The position numbers and the translations under genes were made by a program. Below, piece by piece: positions 1 to 7,037 of a DNA stretch of 18,794 nt. This DNA comes from an uncultured Sphingomonadales bacterium. Its GTDB lineage: Bacteria > Pseudomonadota > Alphaproteobacteria > Sphingomonadales > Sphingomonadaceae. The first letter of the stretch is position 1; each line of letters opens with the position of its first letter. The notes beneath the pieces were generated by a model, which was given only the letters and a program-made list of their open reading frames with translations, was not told the origin of the DNA and ran no database searches. The stretch lies in NCBI GenBank assembly GCA_937898525.1, contig CALCBC010000111.1, forward strand, positions 1 to 18,794, in the 5' to 3' direction.

Positions 1-804
1 CTATCGGACATAGCGCCACTTCACCATGTCGAGCTGCTCGAGCAGGCGTGTGGCGCCGTCGAGCAGCAGCCCGATCACGCCGATGAGGATCATGCTGGCG
101 ATGACAAGGTCGTAGCGGTTGCCGGCGTTGCGCGAATCCATGATCAGGTAGCCGAGGCCTGTGTTGAGCGCGATCATCTCCGCGGCGACTACGACGAGCC
201 AGGCGACGCCGAGGCCGATGCGCATGCCGACGATGATCTCGGGCAGCACTGCCGGGATCACCACCCGGGTGAACAGCACCCACCTGGAAACCCCGAAATT
301 CGCCGCCGCGCGCAGGTAACGCCGGTCGATCGTGCGCACACCGACCGTGGTCTGCACCATCATCGGGAACACCGAGGAGATGAAGATCAGGAAGATCGGC
401 GAGAAGTCGCCGACGCCGAACCACAGGATCGCCACCGGGATCCACGCGATCGGCGAGATCGGCCGCAGCATCTGGAACAGCGGGTTGAGCGTGTTGAACG
501 CGGCCGACACCCAGCCCATCCACAGTCCGAGCGGCACCGCCACGAGGAACGCCAGTCCGAAGCCGATCTCGACCCGGAACAGCGAGGCCTCGATGTGCTG
601 CCACAGCGTGCCGTCCTCGGCCAGCGCCCAGGCCCCGGTGGCGACCTGTGCCGGAGTCGGGAAGATCGGACTCTCGCTGTTGGCGACAACGATCCACCAG
701 ACCGCGATCAGCGAGCCGATCAGCAGCACCGGCGGAACGATCCGCGCGAGCTTTCCCTCGATTGTCCGCAACACTTCCCCCAATCCCTCGCGGTCTTGCG
801 GCAT
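1..804 (-). CDS. ABC transporter permease, SsuC/TauC/NrtB type
   Basis: This is the inner-membrane permease of a BPD-type ABC importer of the nitrate/sulfonate/taurine group (267 aa). Hydrophobic helices are visible at about residues 22-41, 82-104, 117-150, 186-210 and 232-250. The cytoplasmic EAA loop that docks the ATPase lies at about 164-187 (RAAANFGVSRW then VVIPAVLP), with the usual family spacing. The stop codon is at positions 1-3, so the gene is complete, but any ATPase gene would lie beyond the window. The ATG at 804 has no clear Shine-Dalgarno sequence; a GTG at 774, preceded by GA-rich sequence, is an alternative start that keeps all the helices. It lies 197 nt downstream of the cupredoxin-like gene on the same strand, and the substrate-binding protein is three genes upstream. 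The substrate cannot be read from the sequence; neighbours suggest a copper link. Confidence 0.9.
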   Translation of the reverse strand: MPQDREGLGEVLRTIEGKLARIVPPVLLIGSLIAVWWIVVANSESPIFPTPAQVATGAWALAEDGTLWQHIEASLFRVEIGFGLAFLVAVPLGLWMGWVSAAFNTLNPLFQMLRPISPIAWIPVAILWFGVGDFSPIFLIFISSVFPMMVQTTVGVRTIDRRYLRAAANFGVSRWVLFTRVVIPAVLPEIIVGMRIGLGVAWLVVVAAEMIALNTGLGYLIMDSRNAGNRYDLVIASMILIGVIGLLLDGATRLLEQLDMVKWRYVR

Positions 805-870
805 CGCGCGCGAGTTTCACAACCTCGAAAACCGGCCGGGGCGGTACTTTTCCGGACGGTGGGGGCCGAA

Positions 871-888
871 TGTTGCGCTCGGGCAACA
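871..888. promoter_or_regulatory. Inverted repeat, Fnr/NnrR-like operator candidate
   Basis: TGTTGC and GCAACA are perfect 6 bp arms separated by 6 bp. Read as a core it is TTGC-N6-GCAA, the 14 bp geometry of Crp/Fnr-family boxes, and closest to the NnrR-type TTGCG-N4-CGCAA. A third copy of the half-site (GCAACAT) follows at 894-900. The repeat is 67 nt upstream of the permease start, where a regulator of the minus-strand gene would bind. No regulator of this family is in the window, so the assignment is inferred from shape alone. Confidence 0.4.
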
Positions 889-977
889 AGGTAGCAACAT
901 AGTTACATTGAATTGGTGATCGAGGAGGGCGTTGCCGCCCACTCCGGGCTTTCGGATTTGTCCTTTCGTGCGAGTAC

Positions 978-991
978 GGGGCGCGCGCCCC
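978..991. repeat. 14 bp GC palindrome after the cupredoxin gene
   Basis: A perfect self-complementary run of four G, alternating CG, and four C lies 10-23 nt beyond the minus-strand stop of the cupredoxin-like gene. It could form a hairpin in that transcript, and a second small hairpin (927-940, five pairs, 4 nt loop) follows. Neither is followed by a U tract on the minus strand, so I do not call an intrinsic terminator. They may stabilise the 3' end or separate this gene from the permease. Confidence 0.3.
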
Positions 992-1001
992 TACGTTGCG
1001 C

Positions 1002-1421
1002 TCACTCGGCTCCAGCGAGCCTTTCCCAGCGCCAGCGCAGGCGCTCCCATCCCGGCGCGGGCCCCGGCTCGACGATCACGTTGAGCTGGCCGTCGGCGTG
1101 CGCGGTGCACAGGAAGCTGTAGGTCGCGGCCTGGCGGAACGGCAGGCGGAAGGTCTGCCCGGGCAGGATCAGCGTCGGACCGAACACGTGCGGAGCGGAG
1201 TCGGCGTTCCGAAGCGCCAGCACCTCGTGGACTTGCAGGCGGATCGTCTGCGGCAGGATCTCGAGGTCGTGCTCCCCGGCGATGCGGCGCTCCGATGTGC
1301 CGGGAGGAATTTCGAACAGCCGCTCGCGGGCGCCGCTCGGGATCGGCGCGAGCGCGGACCAGCCGAGCCCGCCGACGACGAGCAGCGCCAGGACGAAAAG
1401 GACGGGGCGGCGGCGGCGCAC
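1002..1421 (-). CDS. Membrane-anchored cupredoxin-like protein
   Basis: A small protein (139 aa) with one N-terminal membrane helix (about residues 6-26, after an Arg-rich start) and an exported beta-rich domain. The domain carries His78 in SAPHVFGP, then Cys105 and His108 in YSFLCTAHADGQ: the order and spacing of a type-1 copper site, His...Cys-x2-His. The place where Met normally follows is occupied by Gln112, as in stellacyanin-like proteins. It lacks the CxxxC of a CuA site. The GTG at 1421 was chosen because it lies 4 nt after the Sco stop codon and a GAGGG motif sits about 8 nt upstream; the longer in-frame ATG at 1475 would run into the Sco gene and adds no sensible domain. Translation is probably coupled to the Sco gene. 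A role in periplasmic copper or electron handling is inferred. Confidence 0.75.
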   Translation of the reverse strand: MRRRRPVLFVLALLVVGGLGWSALAPIPSGARERLFEIPPGTSERRIAGEHDLEILPQTIRLQVHEVLALRNADSAPHVFGPTLILPGQTFRLPFRQAATYSFLCTAHADGQLNVIVEPGPAPGWERLRWRWERLAGAE

Positions 1422-1425
1422 TTGC

Positions 1426-2031
1426 CTATCCCTCGAGCAACAGGCCGACGTCGTGCACGAAGTCGGCCGCGTCATGGCCGAACGGCATCATCGCCCGCAG
1501 CCGGCCGGCCCGGTCGATCAGGAAGATCGAGGACGTGTGCGCCATTGCGTAGTCGGGCCCGTCACCCTCGCGCACCGCGGTCACGCCGTAGCCCCCGCGC
1601 GCTGCCGCAAGAGCTGTCGGATCTCCGGTCGCGCCGACGAAAGTCGGGTCGAACGCGGCGAGGTAGGGCCGCATCTGCTCGATCGTGTCTCGCTCGGGGT
1701 CGACGGTCACGAACACCACCTGCACCTCCTTGGCCCGCTCGCCGAGCGCACTGCGCGCCTGCGCCAGCGTCGCCAGCGTGGTCGGGCAGACCGCGGCGCA
1801 GTGGGTGAATCCGAAGGTCAGCAGCACGACCTTGCCGCGGAAGCTTTCGAGCGTCACCGGCGCGCCGTCGGTCCCGTCGAGCGTGAATCCGGGCGCGGGC
1901 CGCGGCGGATCGTAGGCGCCGGCGATCAGCGCCGGCTGTGGCTCCTGCGCCCTTATCAGCCACAGCGTCGCGGCGCCTGCGAGGAGCAGCGCCAGCGCCA
2001 GTGTGGCGGCAAGGCGGGCGCGCAGGTTCAC
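1426..2031 (-). CDS. Sco1/SenC family copper chaperone
   Basis: Sco proteins are membrane-tethered thioredoxin-fold proteins that deliver copper to, or reduce, the CuA site of cytochrome c oxidase and related enzymes. This one has 201 aa: an N-terminal membrane anchor (about residues 7-26), the thioredoxin-like domain, the copper motif CAAVCP (Cys78 and Cys82), the VTVDPERDT loop at 109-116 and the conserved histidine His165 in YAMAHTSSIFLID. All three expected copper ligands are therefore present. The start is a GTG whose bases overlap the stop of the upstream substrate-binding protein (GTGA), so the two are translationally coupled. The open frame continues upstream through that gene, but without a start that would suit a Sco protein. 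The next gene is a cupredoxin-like protein 4 nt on. Confidence 0.93.
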   Translation of the reverse strand: MNLRARLAATLALALLLAGAATLWLIRAQEPQPALIAGAYDPPRPAPGFTLDGTDGAPVTLESFRGKVVLLTFGFTHCAAVCPTTLATLAQARSALGERAKEVQVVFVTVDPERDTIEQMRPYLAAFDPTFVGATGDPTALAAARGGYGVTAVREGDGPDYAMAHTSSIFLIDRAGRLRAMMPFGHDAADFVHDVGLLLEG

Positions 2032-3101
2032 AGCGCGATCGACGCCGGCCGCGCAGCCAGCGAGAAGCTCTCGTCGACGTAGCGCGAGAACTCGACCGGG
2101 CGCGACAGCGCGCCGGCCTCGACCGCGAGCTGCATCAGCTCGTCGAATTCGCTGCGGACCATGCGCAGGTCGCCGTAGGTCACCCGGTCCTCGGGGTTGT
2201 CCATCACGAAGCGCAGGATCTCGGGATCCTGGTTGAAGAACCGCGGCCGGGCGGCAATCTCCACCGCGCGGTCGCGGTTCTCGGGCCGCGCGTCCAGCCA
2301 GCGCCCGGCCGAGAGCACGTAGTTGACCATGTTCTGCACCAGCGGCCGGTTGCGCTCGATCAGCTCCTCGCGGACCGTGAGCACGCAGCACATGTAGCGC
2401 GGCCATTCGTCGCGGGTCATGCTCAGCACGCGCGCATAGCCGGCCTTCTGCGCGGCCGCTCCGAACGGCTCGCCGGTGCAGTAGGCATCGACCCCGTTGA
2501 CGTAGAGCGCCGCCGGCATGTCGGCCGGGGCCATTTCGACCACCTCGACGTCGTCGACCGTCATGCCCTCGAGTGCGAGCATCTTGCGCAGGAACAGATA
2601 GTCGACCGCGAACCGACTCGGGATCGCGATGCGCTTGCCGGCGAGATCGCGGAACTGGTGATAGGGCGAGTCCGTCCGCACCATGATCACCGCGCCCGAG
2701 CGGTGGCCGATCGAGACGATCTTCACCGGGATGCCCTTGTCGGCGAGGTCCATGACCATCGGCGCGAGCATGTAACCCGCCTTGAGGTCGCCGGACATCA
2801 GCGACTCCTTGAGTTCGGGCCAGCCGGTGTAGCGGCTGAACCCGAACGCGAGCTGGGCAGCGTCGCGCGTGCCGAAGGGGTTGGCCGCCTCGTTGGCGGC
2901 GCAGGCAATCGGCAGGGTCAGGTTGCAGGTCACCGCGAGCCCGCCGACCGTGACAGGCTCGGCGGCTTCGGACGGAGCCAACAGCCGCCGCAGCGGCAGC
3001 GCTACCGCGCCGAGTGCGCCCGCGCCCAGCGCCCCGCGCAACAGCCACCGCCGATCTCCGCGGGCGGGACCGGAAGGCTTCTCGGGACCCCCGCTATCCA
3101 T
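2028..3101 (-). CDS. ABC transporter substrate-binding protein, NMT1/NrtA-like
   Basis: Periplasmic binding protein (357 aa) of the group that includes NrtA, CmpA, SsuA and TauA. The N-terminus carries RRWLLRG followed by a hydrophobic stretch (residues 17-40), which looks like a twin-arginine signal. The body shows family-typical stretches: DLKAGYMLAPMVMDLA (105-120), SRFAVDYLFLRKML (162-175), and the conserved AYCTGEPFG (206-214). There are several cysteines (59, 67, 208, 238, 239) and a Met-rich segment at 111-117, unusual for an oxyanion binder and possibly relevant to a metal complex. I chose the ATG at 3101 because it places the RR signal near the N-terminus; a TTG at 3119 is in frame. 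It heads the minus-strand operon and shares a GTGA overlap with the Sco gene. Substrate unknown; copper link inferred from context. Confidence 0.88.
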   Translation of the reverse strand: MDSGGPEKPSGPARGDRRWLLRGALGAGALGAVALPLRRLLAPSEAAEPVTVGGLAVTCNLTLPIACAANEAANPFGTRDAAQLAFGFSRYTGWPELKESLMSGDLKAGYMLAPMVMDLADKGIPVKIVSIGHRSGAVIMVRTDSPYHQFRDLAGKRIAIPSRFAVDYLFLRKMLALEGMTVDDVEVVEMAPADMPAALYVNGVDAYCTGEPFGAAAQKAGYARVLSMTRDEWPRYMCCVLTVREELIERNRPLVQNMVNYVLSAGRWLDARPENRDRAVEIAARPRFFNQDPEILRFVMDNPEDRVTYGDLRMVRSEFDELMQLAVEAGALSRPVEFSRYVDESFSLAARPASIAL

Positions 3102-3183
3102 GGCAGGTAGCGCTATCAAGCGGCGGTCGGCCAGACAAGCGCGGTGAATTTGGCTTTCGCGCGCCGAGGACGTATCGACCGGT

Positions 3184-3194
3184 CCCGAAACGGG
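3184..3194 (+). promoter_or_regulatory. Hairpin over the PCuAC gene ribosome-binding site
   Basis: CCCG, a 3 nt loop AAA, then CGGG can pair just upstream of the PCuAC start codon, covering part of the G-rich Shine-Dalgarno candidate at 3192-3196. The 9-mer GGTCCCGAA occurs twice 14 nt apart (3181-3189 and 3195-3203), and GACCGGTC (3177-3184) is palindromic. The arrangement may limit translation or serve as a binding site in this divergent 101 nt promoter region; it is only a structural observation. Confidence 0.25.
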
Positions 3195-3202
3195 GGTCCC
3201 GA

Positions 3203-3649
3203 ATGAAGCCGATCATCACCCTGCTCCTCGCCGTCGCGCTCGCCGCCTGCGGGCCGTCCGCCGAACTCGAGGTGGCGGACCCGTGGACCCGTGACACCGC
3301 CGGGCGCACGGCCAACGCCGCGGTGTTCATGACGATCACCTCGCCTGTCGACGACCGGCTCGTCCGCGCGTCCTCCCCCGTCGCCGCACGCACCGACCTG
3401 ATGACCATGACCGACGACGGCGGGACGATGGCGATGATCTATCTCGAGGCGATCGACCTCCCCGCGGGCGAGCCCGTCCGTCTCGTGCCGACCGGGCTCC
3501 ACGTCTGGCTAGACGGCCTCAACGCGCCGCTGCGTGCGGGCGAGACCTTCCCGCTAACACTCGAGTTCGAGACGGCCAGCCCGCGGCAGGTCGAAGTCTC
3601 GGTCATCGCCCCGGCCGCAACGCCGCCGGGCGCCGACAGGGAGAGGTAG
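3203..3649 (+). CDS. PCuAC-type periplasmic copper chaperone, lipoprotein
   Basis: A small exported protein (148 aa) of the PCuAC family, which carries Cu(I) in the periplasm and hands it to Sco or directly to cytochrome oxidase. The N-terminus has a short hydrophobic stretch ending in LAAC (residues 11-14), a good lipobox. The family metal motif H(M)-x10-M-x21-H-x-M is present with exact spacing: Met in DLMTM, Met in TMAMIY, His in GLHVWL. The last methionine is replaced by tryptophan. The C-terminal PLRAGETFPLTLEFE matches the usual family ending. The start follows a G-rich site. It is divergent from the substrate-binding protein/Sco/cupredoxin operon, supporting a joint copper role. Its stop codon directly abuts the stop of the converging amidohydrolase gene. 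Confidence 0.88.
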   Translation: MKPIITLLLAVALAACGPSAELEVADPWTRDTAGRTANAAVFMTITSPVDDRLVRASSPVAARTDLMTMTDDGGTMAMIYLEAIDLPAGEPVRLVPTGLHVWLDGLNAPLRAGETFPLTLEFETASPRQVEVSVIAPAATPPGADRER

Positions 3650-4855
3650 CTAATCCCAGCCCTGGGCGAGAAACTGCAGCGCGCAGCCGGCGAGCACCGC
3701 AGCGCCGCGCGGCAGCACGGTCTCGTCGACCATCATCCGGCTCGAGTGGATGCCGCAGCAGCTCGCCCAGTCGTCGCCCTCGCGGGCAACGCCGAGGAAG
3801 GCCATCGCCCCGGGCACTTTCTCGAGGACGTAGGAGAAGTCCTCGGCACCCATGATCGGGCTGGCGAGGCGCTCGAAGTGCCCGCCCGGCAGATCCCGGG
3901 CGACGGCCTCGAACAGGTCGACCGCGCGCGGGTCGTTGACCGTCGGCGGGAATCCGTCGGTGATGGTCACCGTCGCGCGGCAGCCGTGCGCCGCGGCGAT
4001 GCCTTCGGCGAGCTCGCGAAGCGCCGGGCGCACCGCCTCGCGCCGCTCGGCCGAGAGCGTGCGGATCGTGCCGGTCAGCTCGGCGCGGTCGGGGATGATG
4101 TTGTGCGCGGTGCCGGCGTGGACCTGGGTCACGGTGACCACCGTCGCCTCCGCCGCGTCGAACCGGCGTGTGACCAGCGCCTGGATCGCCGAGACGATCT
4201 CGCACGCGACCGGTATCGGGTCGCGTGTCTGGTGCGGCATCGAGGCATGGCCGCCGCGCCCCTCGACGAGGATCTCGAGCTTGTCGGCCGAGGCCAGCAG
4301 CGTCCCCGTCCGGCTGGCCAGCACCCCGTGCGGCGCGTTGGGCATGATGTGCAGCGCGAATGCGGCGTCGGGCAACGGACGGTCGCCGCCGCCCAGCAGG
4401 CCTTCCTCGAGCATGAAGCGGGCCCCGTGGAACCCTTCCTCGCCGGGCTGGAACATGAAACGGACCTCGCCGGCGAGCTCGTCGCGGCGTTCGCACAGCA
4501 GGCGCGCAGCCCCGGCGAGCATCGCGGTGTGCGTGTCGTGGCCGCAGGCGTGCATCCGCCCGGGCACCGTCGAGGCGAACTCGAGCCCGGTCTCCTCGGC
4601 CATCGGCAGCGCGTCCATGTCGCCCCGCAGCAGCACCGCCGGGCCCGGCTTCGCCCCCTTGAGCGTGGCCACCGCCCCGGTGCAGGTGGTACCCTCGCGC
4701 CACTCGAGCGGCAGCCCGGCGAGCTCGGCGCGGACCTTGGCCAGTGTCAGCGGAGTCTCGAGCCCGAGCTCGGGCTCAGCGTGGATCGCGCGGCGCAGCG
4801 CGACGATGCGCGGCGCTAGGCCCCGCGCCTGCTCGAGGAGATCGGCCGAAAGCAT
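3650..4855 (-). CDS. M20D amidohydrolase (hippurate/amino-acid amide hydrolase type)
   Basis: A cytosolic dinuclear metallohydrolase (401 aa) that cleaves N-acyl amino acids or related amides. Family motifs are clear: GDMDALPMAEETG (78-90), the metal loop MHACGHDTHTAML with Cys104 and His106, FQPGEEG with the acidic pair Glu139/Glu140, ALHIMPN with His169, and a C-terminal His370 in GIHSSRMMVDE. The dimerisation insert that splits the catalytic domain sits in the middle (about 185-300, including LVEGRGGHASMPHQ). No signal peptide is visible. Exact substrate cannot be told; N-acetyl or N-benzoyl amino acids are typical. It is a single gene between convergent PCuAC and a divergent lipid kinase gene, with no evident functional link to either. 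The C-terminal His motif lacks the usual proline, a mild deviation. Confidence 0.92.
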   Translation of the reverse strand: MLSADLLEQARGLAPRIVALRRAIHAEPELGLETPLTLAKVRAELAGLPLEWREGTTCTGAVATLKGAKPGPAVLLRGDMDALPMAEETGLEFASTVPGRMHACGHDTHTAMLAGAARLLCERRDELAGEVRFMFQPGEEGFHGARFMLEEGLLGGGDRPLPDAAFALHIMPNAPHGVLASRTGTLLASADKLEILVEGRGGHASMPHQTRDPIPVACEIVSAIQALVTRRFDAAEATVVTVTQVHAGTAHNIIPDRAELTGTIRTLSAERREAVRPALRELAEGIAAAHGCRATVTITDGFPPTVNDPRAVDLFEAVARDLPGGHFERLASPIMGAEDFSYVLEKVPGAMAFLGVAREGDDWASCCGIHSSRMMVDETVLPRGAAVLAGCALQFLAQGWD

Positions 4856-5097
4856 GCCCTATCCCTACCCGGCAATGCGCGCGCGTTCCAGCGCCGGCGT
4901 TTCGCCGAACCTTGCAACCGTATCGCCGAATTCCCAGCTTTCGACGCGGCCGGTTAAGCAAGCGGCCATGCGTCGCGCGTATCGGGTGACGCGTTTGGGG
5001 TCGTTCGCGAAGGGAATTGTGGCATCGCGGCGACACAGTTTGGATTTTGTGCGAAAACCGTAGTAATCGTTGGGGGCGGGGGTTTAAGGCGGCGCCA

Positions 5098-6123
5098 ATG
5101 CACGGGACCGTTCATCTGTTCGACCGCTTGCCGGAGGTGGCAAGGCCGTCGTCTTCGGCCGGCGCGGCCGCACCGCCCGTGCGCGCGGTTCCGCTCGTCG
5201 GCGTGATTCGCAACCCGCGCAGCCACCGCAACACCGGCACCCCGCCCGAATGGACCGGTCGGGCGACGCTGCTGCTCGAAACGCCGGCCAAGCGCAGCGA
5301 ACTCCAGGCGATCCTCACCCGGTTCGCCGAGCGGCGAGTCGACTACATCGTGGTCGACGGCGGCGACGGGACGGTACGCGACGTGCTGACTGCCGGCGCG
5401 GGCATCTTCGGCGAAGCCTGGCCGCCGCTGATCGTGCTGCCCAACGGCAAGACCAACGCGCTGGCGGTCGATCTCGGCCTGCCGGTCGGTTGGTCGTTGT
5501 CCGACGCGCTCGAGGCAACCCAGAGCGGCGGGATCGAGCAGCGCCGGCCGATGATCGTCGCGCAGCGTGACAACGCCGACGCGCGCGTCCAGGGCTTCGT
5601 GTTCGGCGCAGGGGCGTTCACGGCCGCCGTGAGCCTCGGCCAGCAAGCCCACCGCCGCGGCGCCTACAACGCCCTCGGGGTGTTCGTGACCGCGGTCTGG
5701 GGCCTGCTGCAGGCGCTGTTCGGCCGCGAGGACAATCCCTGGCGCAAAGGCACGCCGATGCGGCTCTACGACGGCGAGGGCCGCGAGCTGCCGCACAGCG
5801 GCATCGGCAGCGTCGACGAGCGTTACCTGGTTTTCGTCTCGACACTCGATCGCTTCCCGGCCGGGATCCGTCCGTTCGGCGGGCTCGAGGGCCCGTTGCG
5901 GCTCGCGATGCTCGACAACTCGCGCTTCGGGCTTACCGTGCGCACGCCGCTCGTGTTCCGCGGCGCCGTCAGCAAGGGGCTGCGCCGGCGCGGCTACCAT
6001 GTTCTCGGCGCCGAGACGCTGCGGCTCGACATCGGCGATCGCTTCATTCTCGACGGCGAGGCTTTTCCCGCCGGCCGCTACCAGATCTCGCTCGGGCCGA
6101 AACTGCGCTTCGTCGTGCCGTGA
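5098..6123 (+). CDS. Diacylglycerol kinase catalytic-domain lipid kinase
   Basis: A 341 aa protein of the DAGK/YegS/sphingosine-kinase-like superfamily, which phosphorylates a lipid alcohol such as diacylglycerol with ATP. The nucleotide-binding signature VVDGGDGTVRDVL is at 85-97 (GGDGT 88-92) and the second conserved loop LPNGKTNALA at 114-123, replacing the GTGNDfA of classical members. An acidic LDGE motif is near the C-terminus (about 318-321), as in the family. No signal peptide; residues 1-30 look disordered. Start is the ATG at 5098; an upstream GTG at 5017 would add unconserved residues. The preceding gap (4856-5097) contains the only AT-richer stretch nearby (about 5036-5068), which may hold the promoter. 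The stop overlaps the start of the next gene by GTGA, so the two proteins are probably made together. Confidence 0.88.
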   Translation: MHGTVHLFDRLPEVARPSSSAGAAAPPVRAVPLVGVIRNPRSHRNTGTPPEWTGRATLLLETPAKRSELQAILTRFAERRVDYIVVDGGDGTVRDVLTAGAGIFGEAWPPLIVLPNGKTNALAVDLGLPVGWSLSDALEATQSGGIEQRRPMIVAQRDNADARVQGFVFGAGAFTAAVSLGQQAHRRGAYNALGVFVTAVWGLLQALFGREDNPWRKGTPMRLYDGEGRELPHSGIGSVDERYLVFVSTLDRFPAGIRPFGGLEGPLRLAMLDNSRFGLTVRTPLVFRGAVSKGLRRRGYHVLGAETLRLDIGDRFILDGEAFPAGRYQISLGPKLRFVVP

Positions 6124-7037
6124 GCGGCACGCTCGCGGCGCGTGTCGCCGCCGGGCTCGGCCGCCCGGTCGATCCCGCGGTGGCCACACTTGCGCAGGAG
6201 CTCGGCGAGGCCGCCGGGGCCCGCGCGGTGCTGTTCTACGGCTCCAACCTCAGGACCGGTTCGCTCGAGGGCGTGCTCGACTTCTACGTCCTGCTGCCCG
6301 GCGCACGCGAGACCGGACTGTGGCCGCGGGTCTCGTACCGCGAGCGCGAGCACGAGGGCATCGTGTTGCGCGCCAAGATCGCCACGATGACACTGGCGAC
6401 GTTCGCCGAAGCCGCACGTGGCACAACGCTCGACACGACAATCTGGGCGCGGTTCGTCCAGCCCAGCGCGCTGGCCTGGGCCGCCGACGCTGCAGCGCGC
6501 GACGAGGTTTCCGGGGCGCTCGCCGCCGCAGCCTGCACGGCCGCGCGGCTCGCCGTGGCGCTCGGGCCGGGGCGAGCCCGTGAGGAGGACTTCTGGCGCG
6601 CCCTGTTCCGGGCGACCTATCGTGCCGAGCTGCGCGTGGAGAAACCCGGGCGTGAGGATTCGATCCTCTCGGCTCATCGCGCGCATTTCGACGGGTTGCT
6701 GCCGCTGGCGCTGGTCGAGGCGGGAATTCCGTTTGTCCAGGACCGCTCCGAAATCGCCCCGCGGCTCGAGCCGGCAGAGCGCCGGCGAATCCTCGCCTGG
6801 TGGCGCCGTCGGCGACGGCTCGGCAAACCGCTCAACCTCGTGCGGCTGGCCCGGGCGACGGCGACTTTCGACGGGGCGGCACGGTACGCGGCGTGGAAGG
6901 TCGAACGCCACACCGGCATCGCCGTCGAGCTGCCGCCGTGGAGCGATCGGCATCCGCTGCTTGCCGCGCCGGGCGCGGCATGGCGCTTCTGGCGCGCGCG
7001 GCGCCGGCGCGAGCGAGAGCTCAGCAGCGGCGGCTAG
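6120..7037 (+). CDS. Nucleotidyltransferase-like protein, possible Tam41-type CDP-DAG synthase
   Basis: A 305 aa protein starting at a GTG that overlaps the lipid kinase stop. Near the N-terminus it has VLFYGSNLRTGSLEGVLDFY: an FYGS motif (39-42) followed by a single acidic Asp54 on a predicted strand, the signature of a nucleotidyltransferase fold with YGS. This arrangement, followed by long helical segments and a basic C-terminus (Arg-rich at 225-232 and 292-301), resembles Tam41/MMP37, the peripheral CDP-diacylglycerol synthase of mitochondria, which has relatives in bacteria. The pairing with a lipid kinase fits: kinase makes phosphatidic acid, this enzyme would activate it with CTP. No membrane helices or signal peptide seen. 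Family assignment is from memory of the motif; a hypothetical protein of other nucleotidyltransferase type is the alternative. Confidence 0.55.
   Translation: MSGTLAARVAAGLGRPVDPAVATLAQELGEAAGARAVLFYGSNLRTGSLEGVLDFYVLLPGARETGLWPRVSYREREHEGIVLRAKIATMTLATFAEAARGTTLDTTIWARFVQPSALAWAADAAARDEVSGALAAAACTAARLAVALGPGRAREEDFWRALFRATYRAELRVEKPGREDSILSAHRAHFDGLLPLALVEAGIPFVQDRSEIAPRLEPAERRRILAWWRRRRRLGKPLNLVRLARATATFDGAARYAAWKVERHTGIAVELPPWSDRHPLLAAPGAAWRFWRARRRRERELSSGG

Noticed and set aside
1002..1475. Cupredoxin gene starting at ATG 1475
   Set aside because: The extra 18 residues lie inside the Sco coding region and are Cys/Ser/Arg-rich without a signal; the GTG at 1421 has a better ribosome-binding site and spacing.
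1426..3048. Apparent single long minus-strand protein covering the binding protein and Sco
   Set aside because: The upstream half is an out-of-frame shadow of the substrate-binding protein; the real Sco begins at the GTG at 2031.
3852..5063. A long plus-strand frame opposite the M20 amidohydrolase
   Set aside because: Ser/Arg-rich, no motif, antisense to an intact enzyme.
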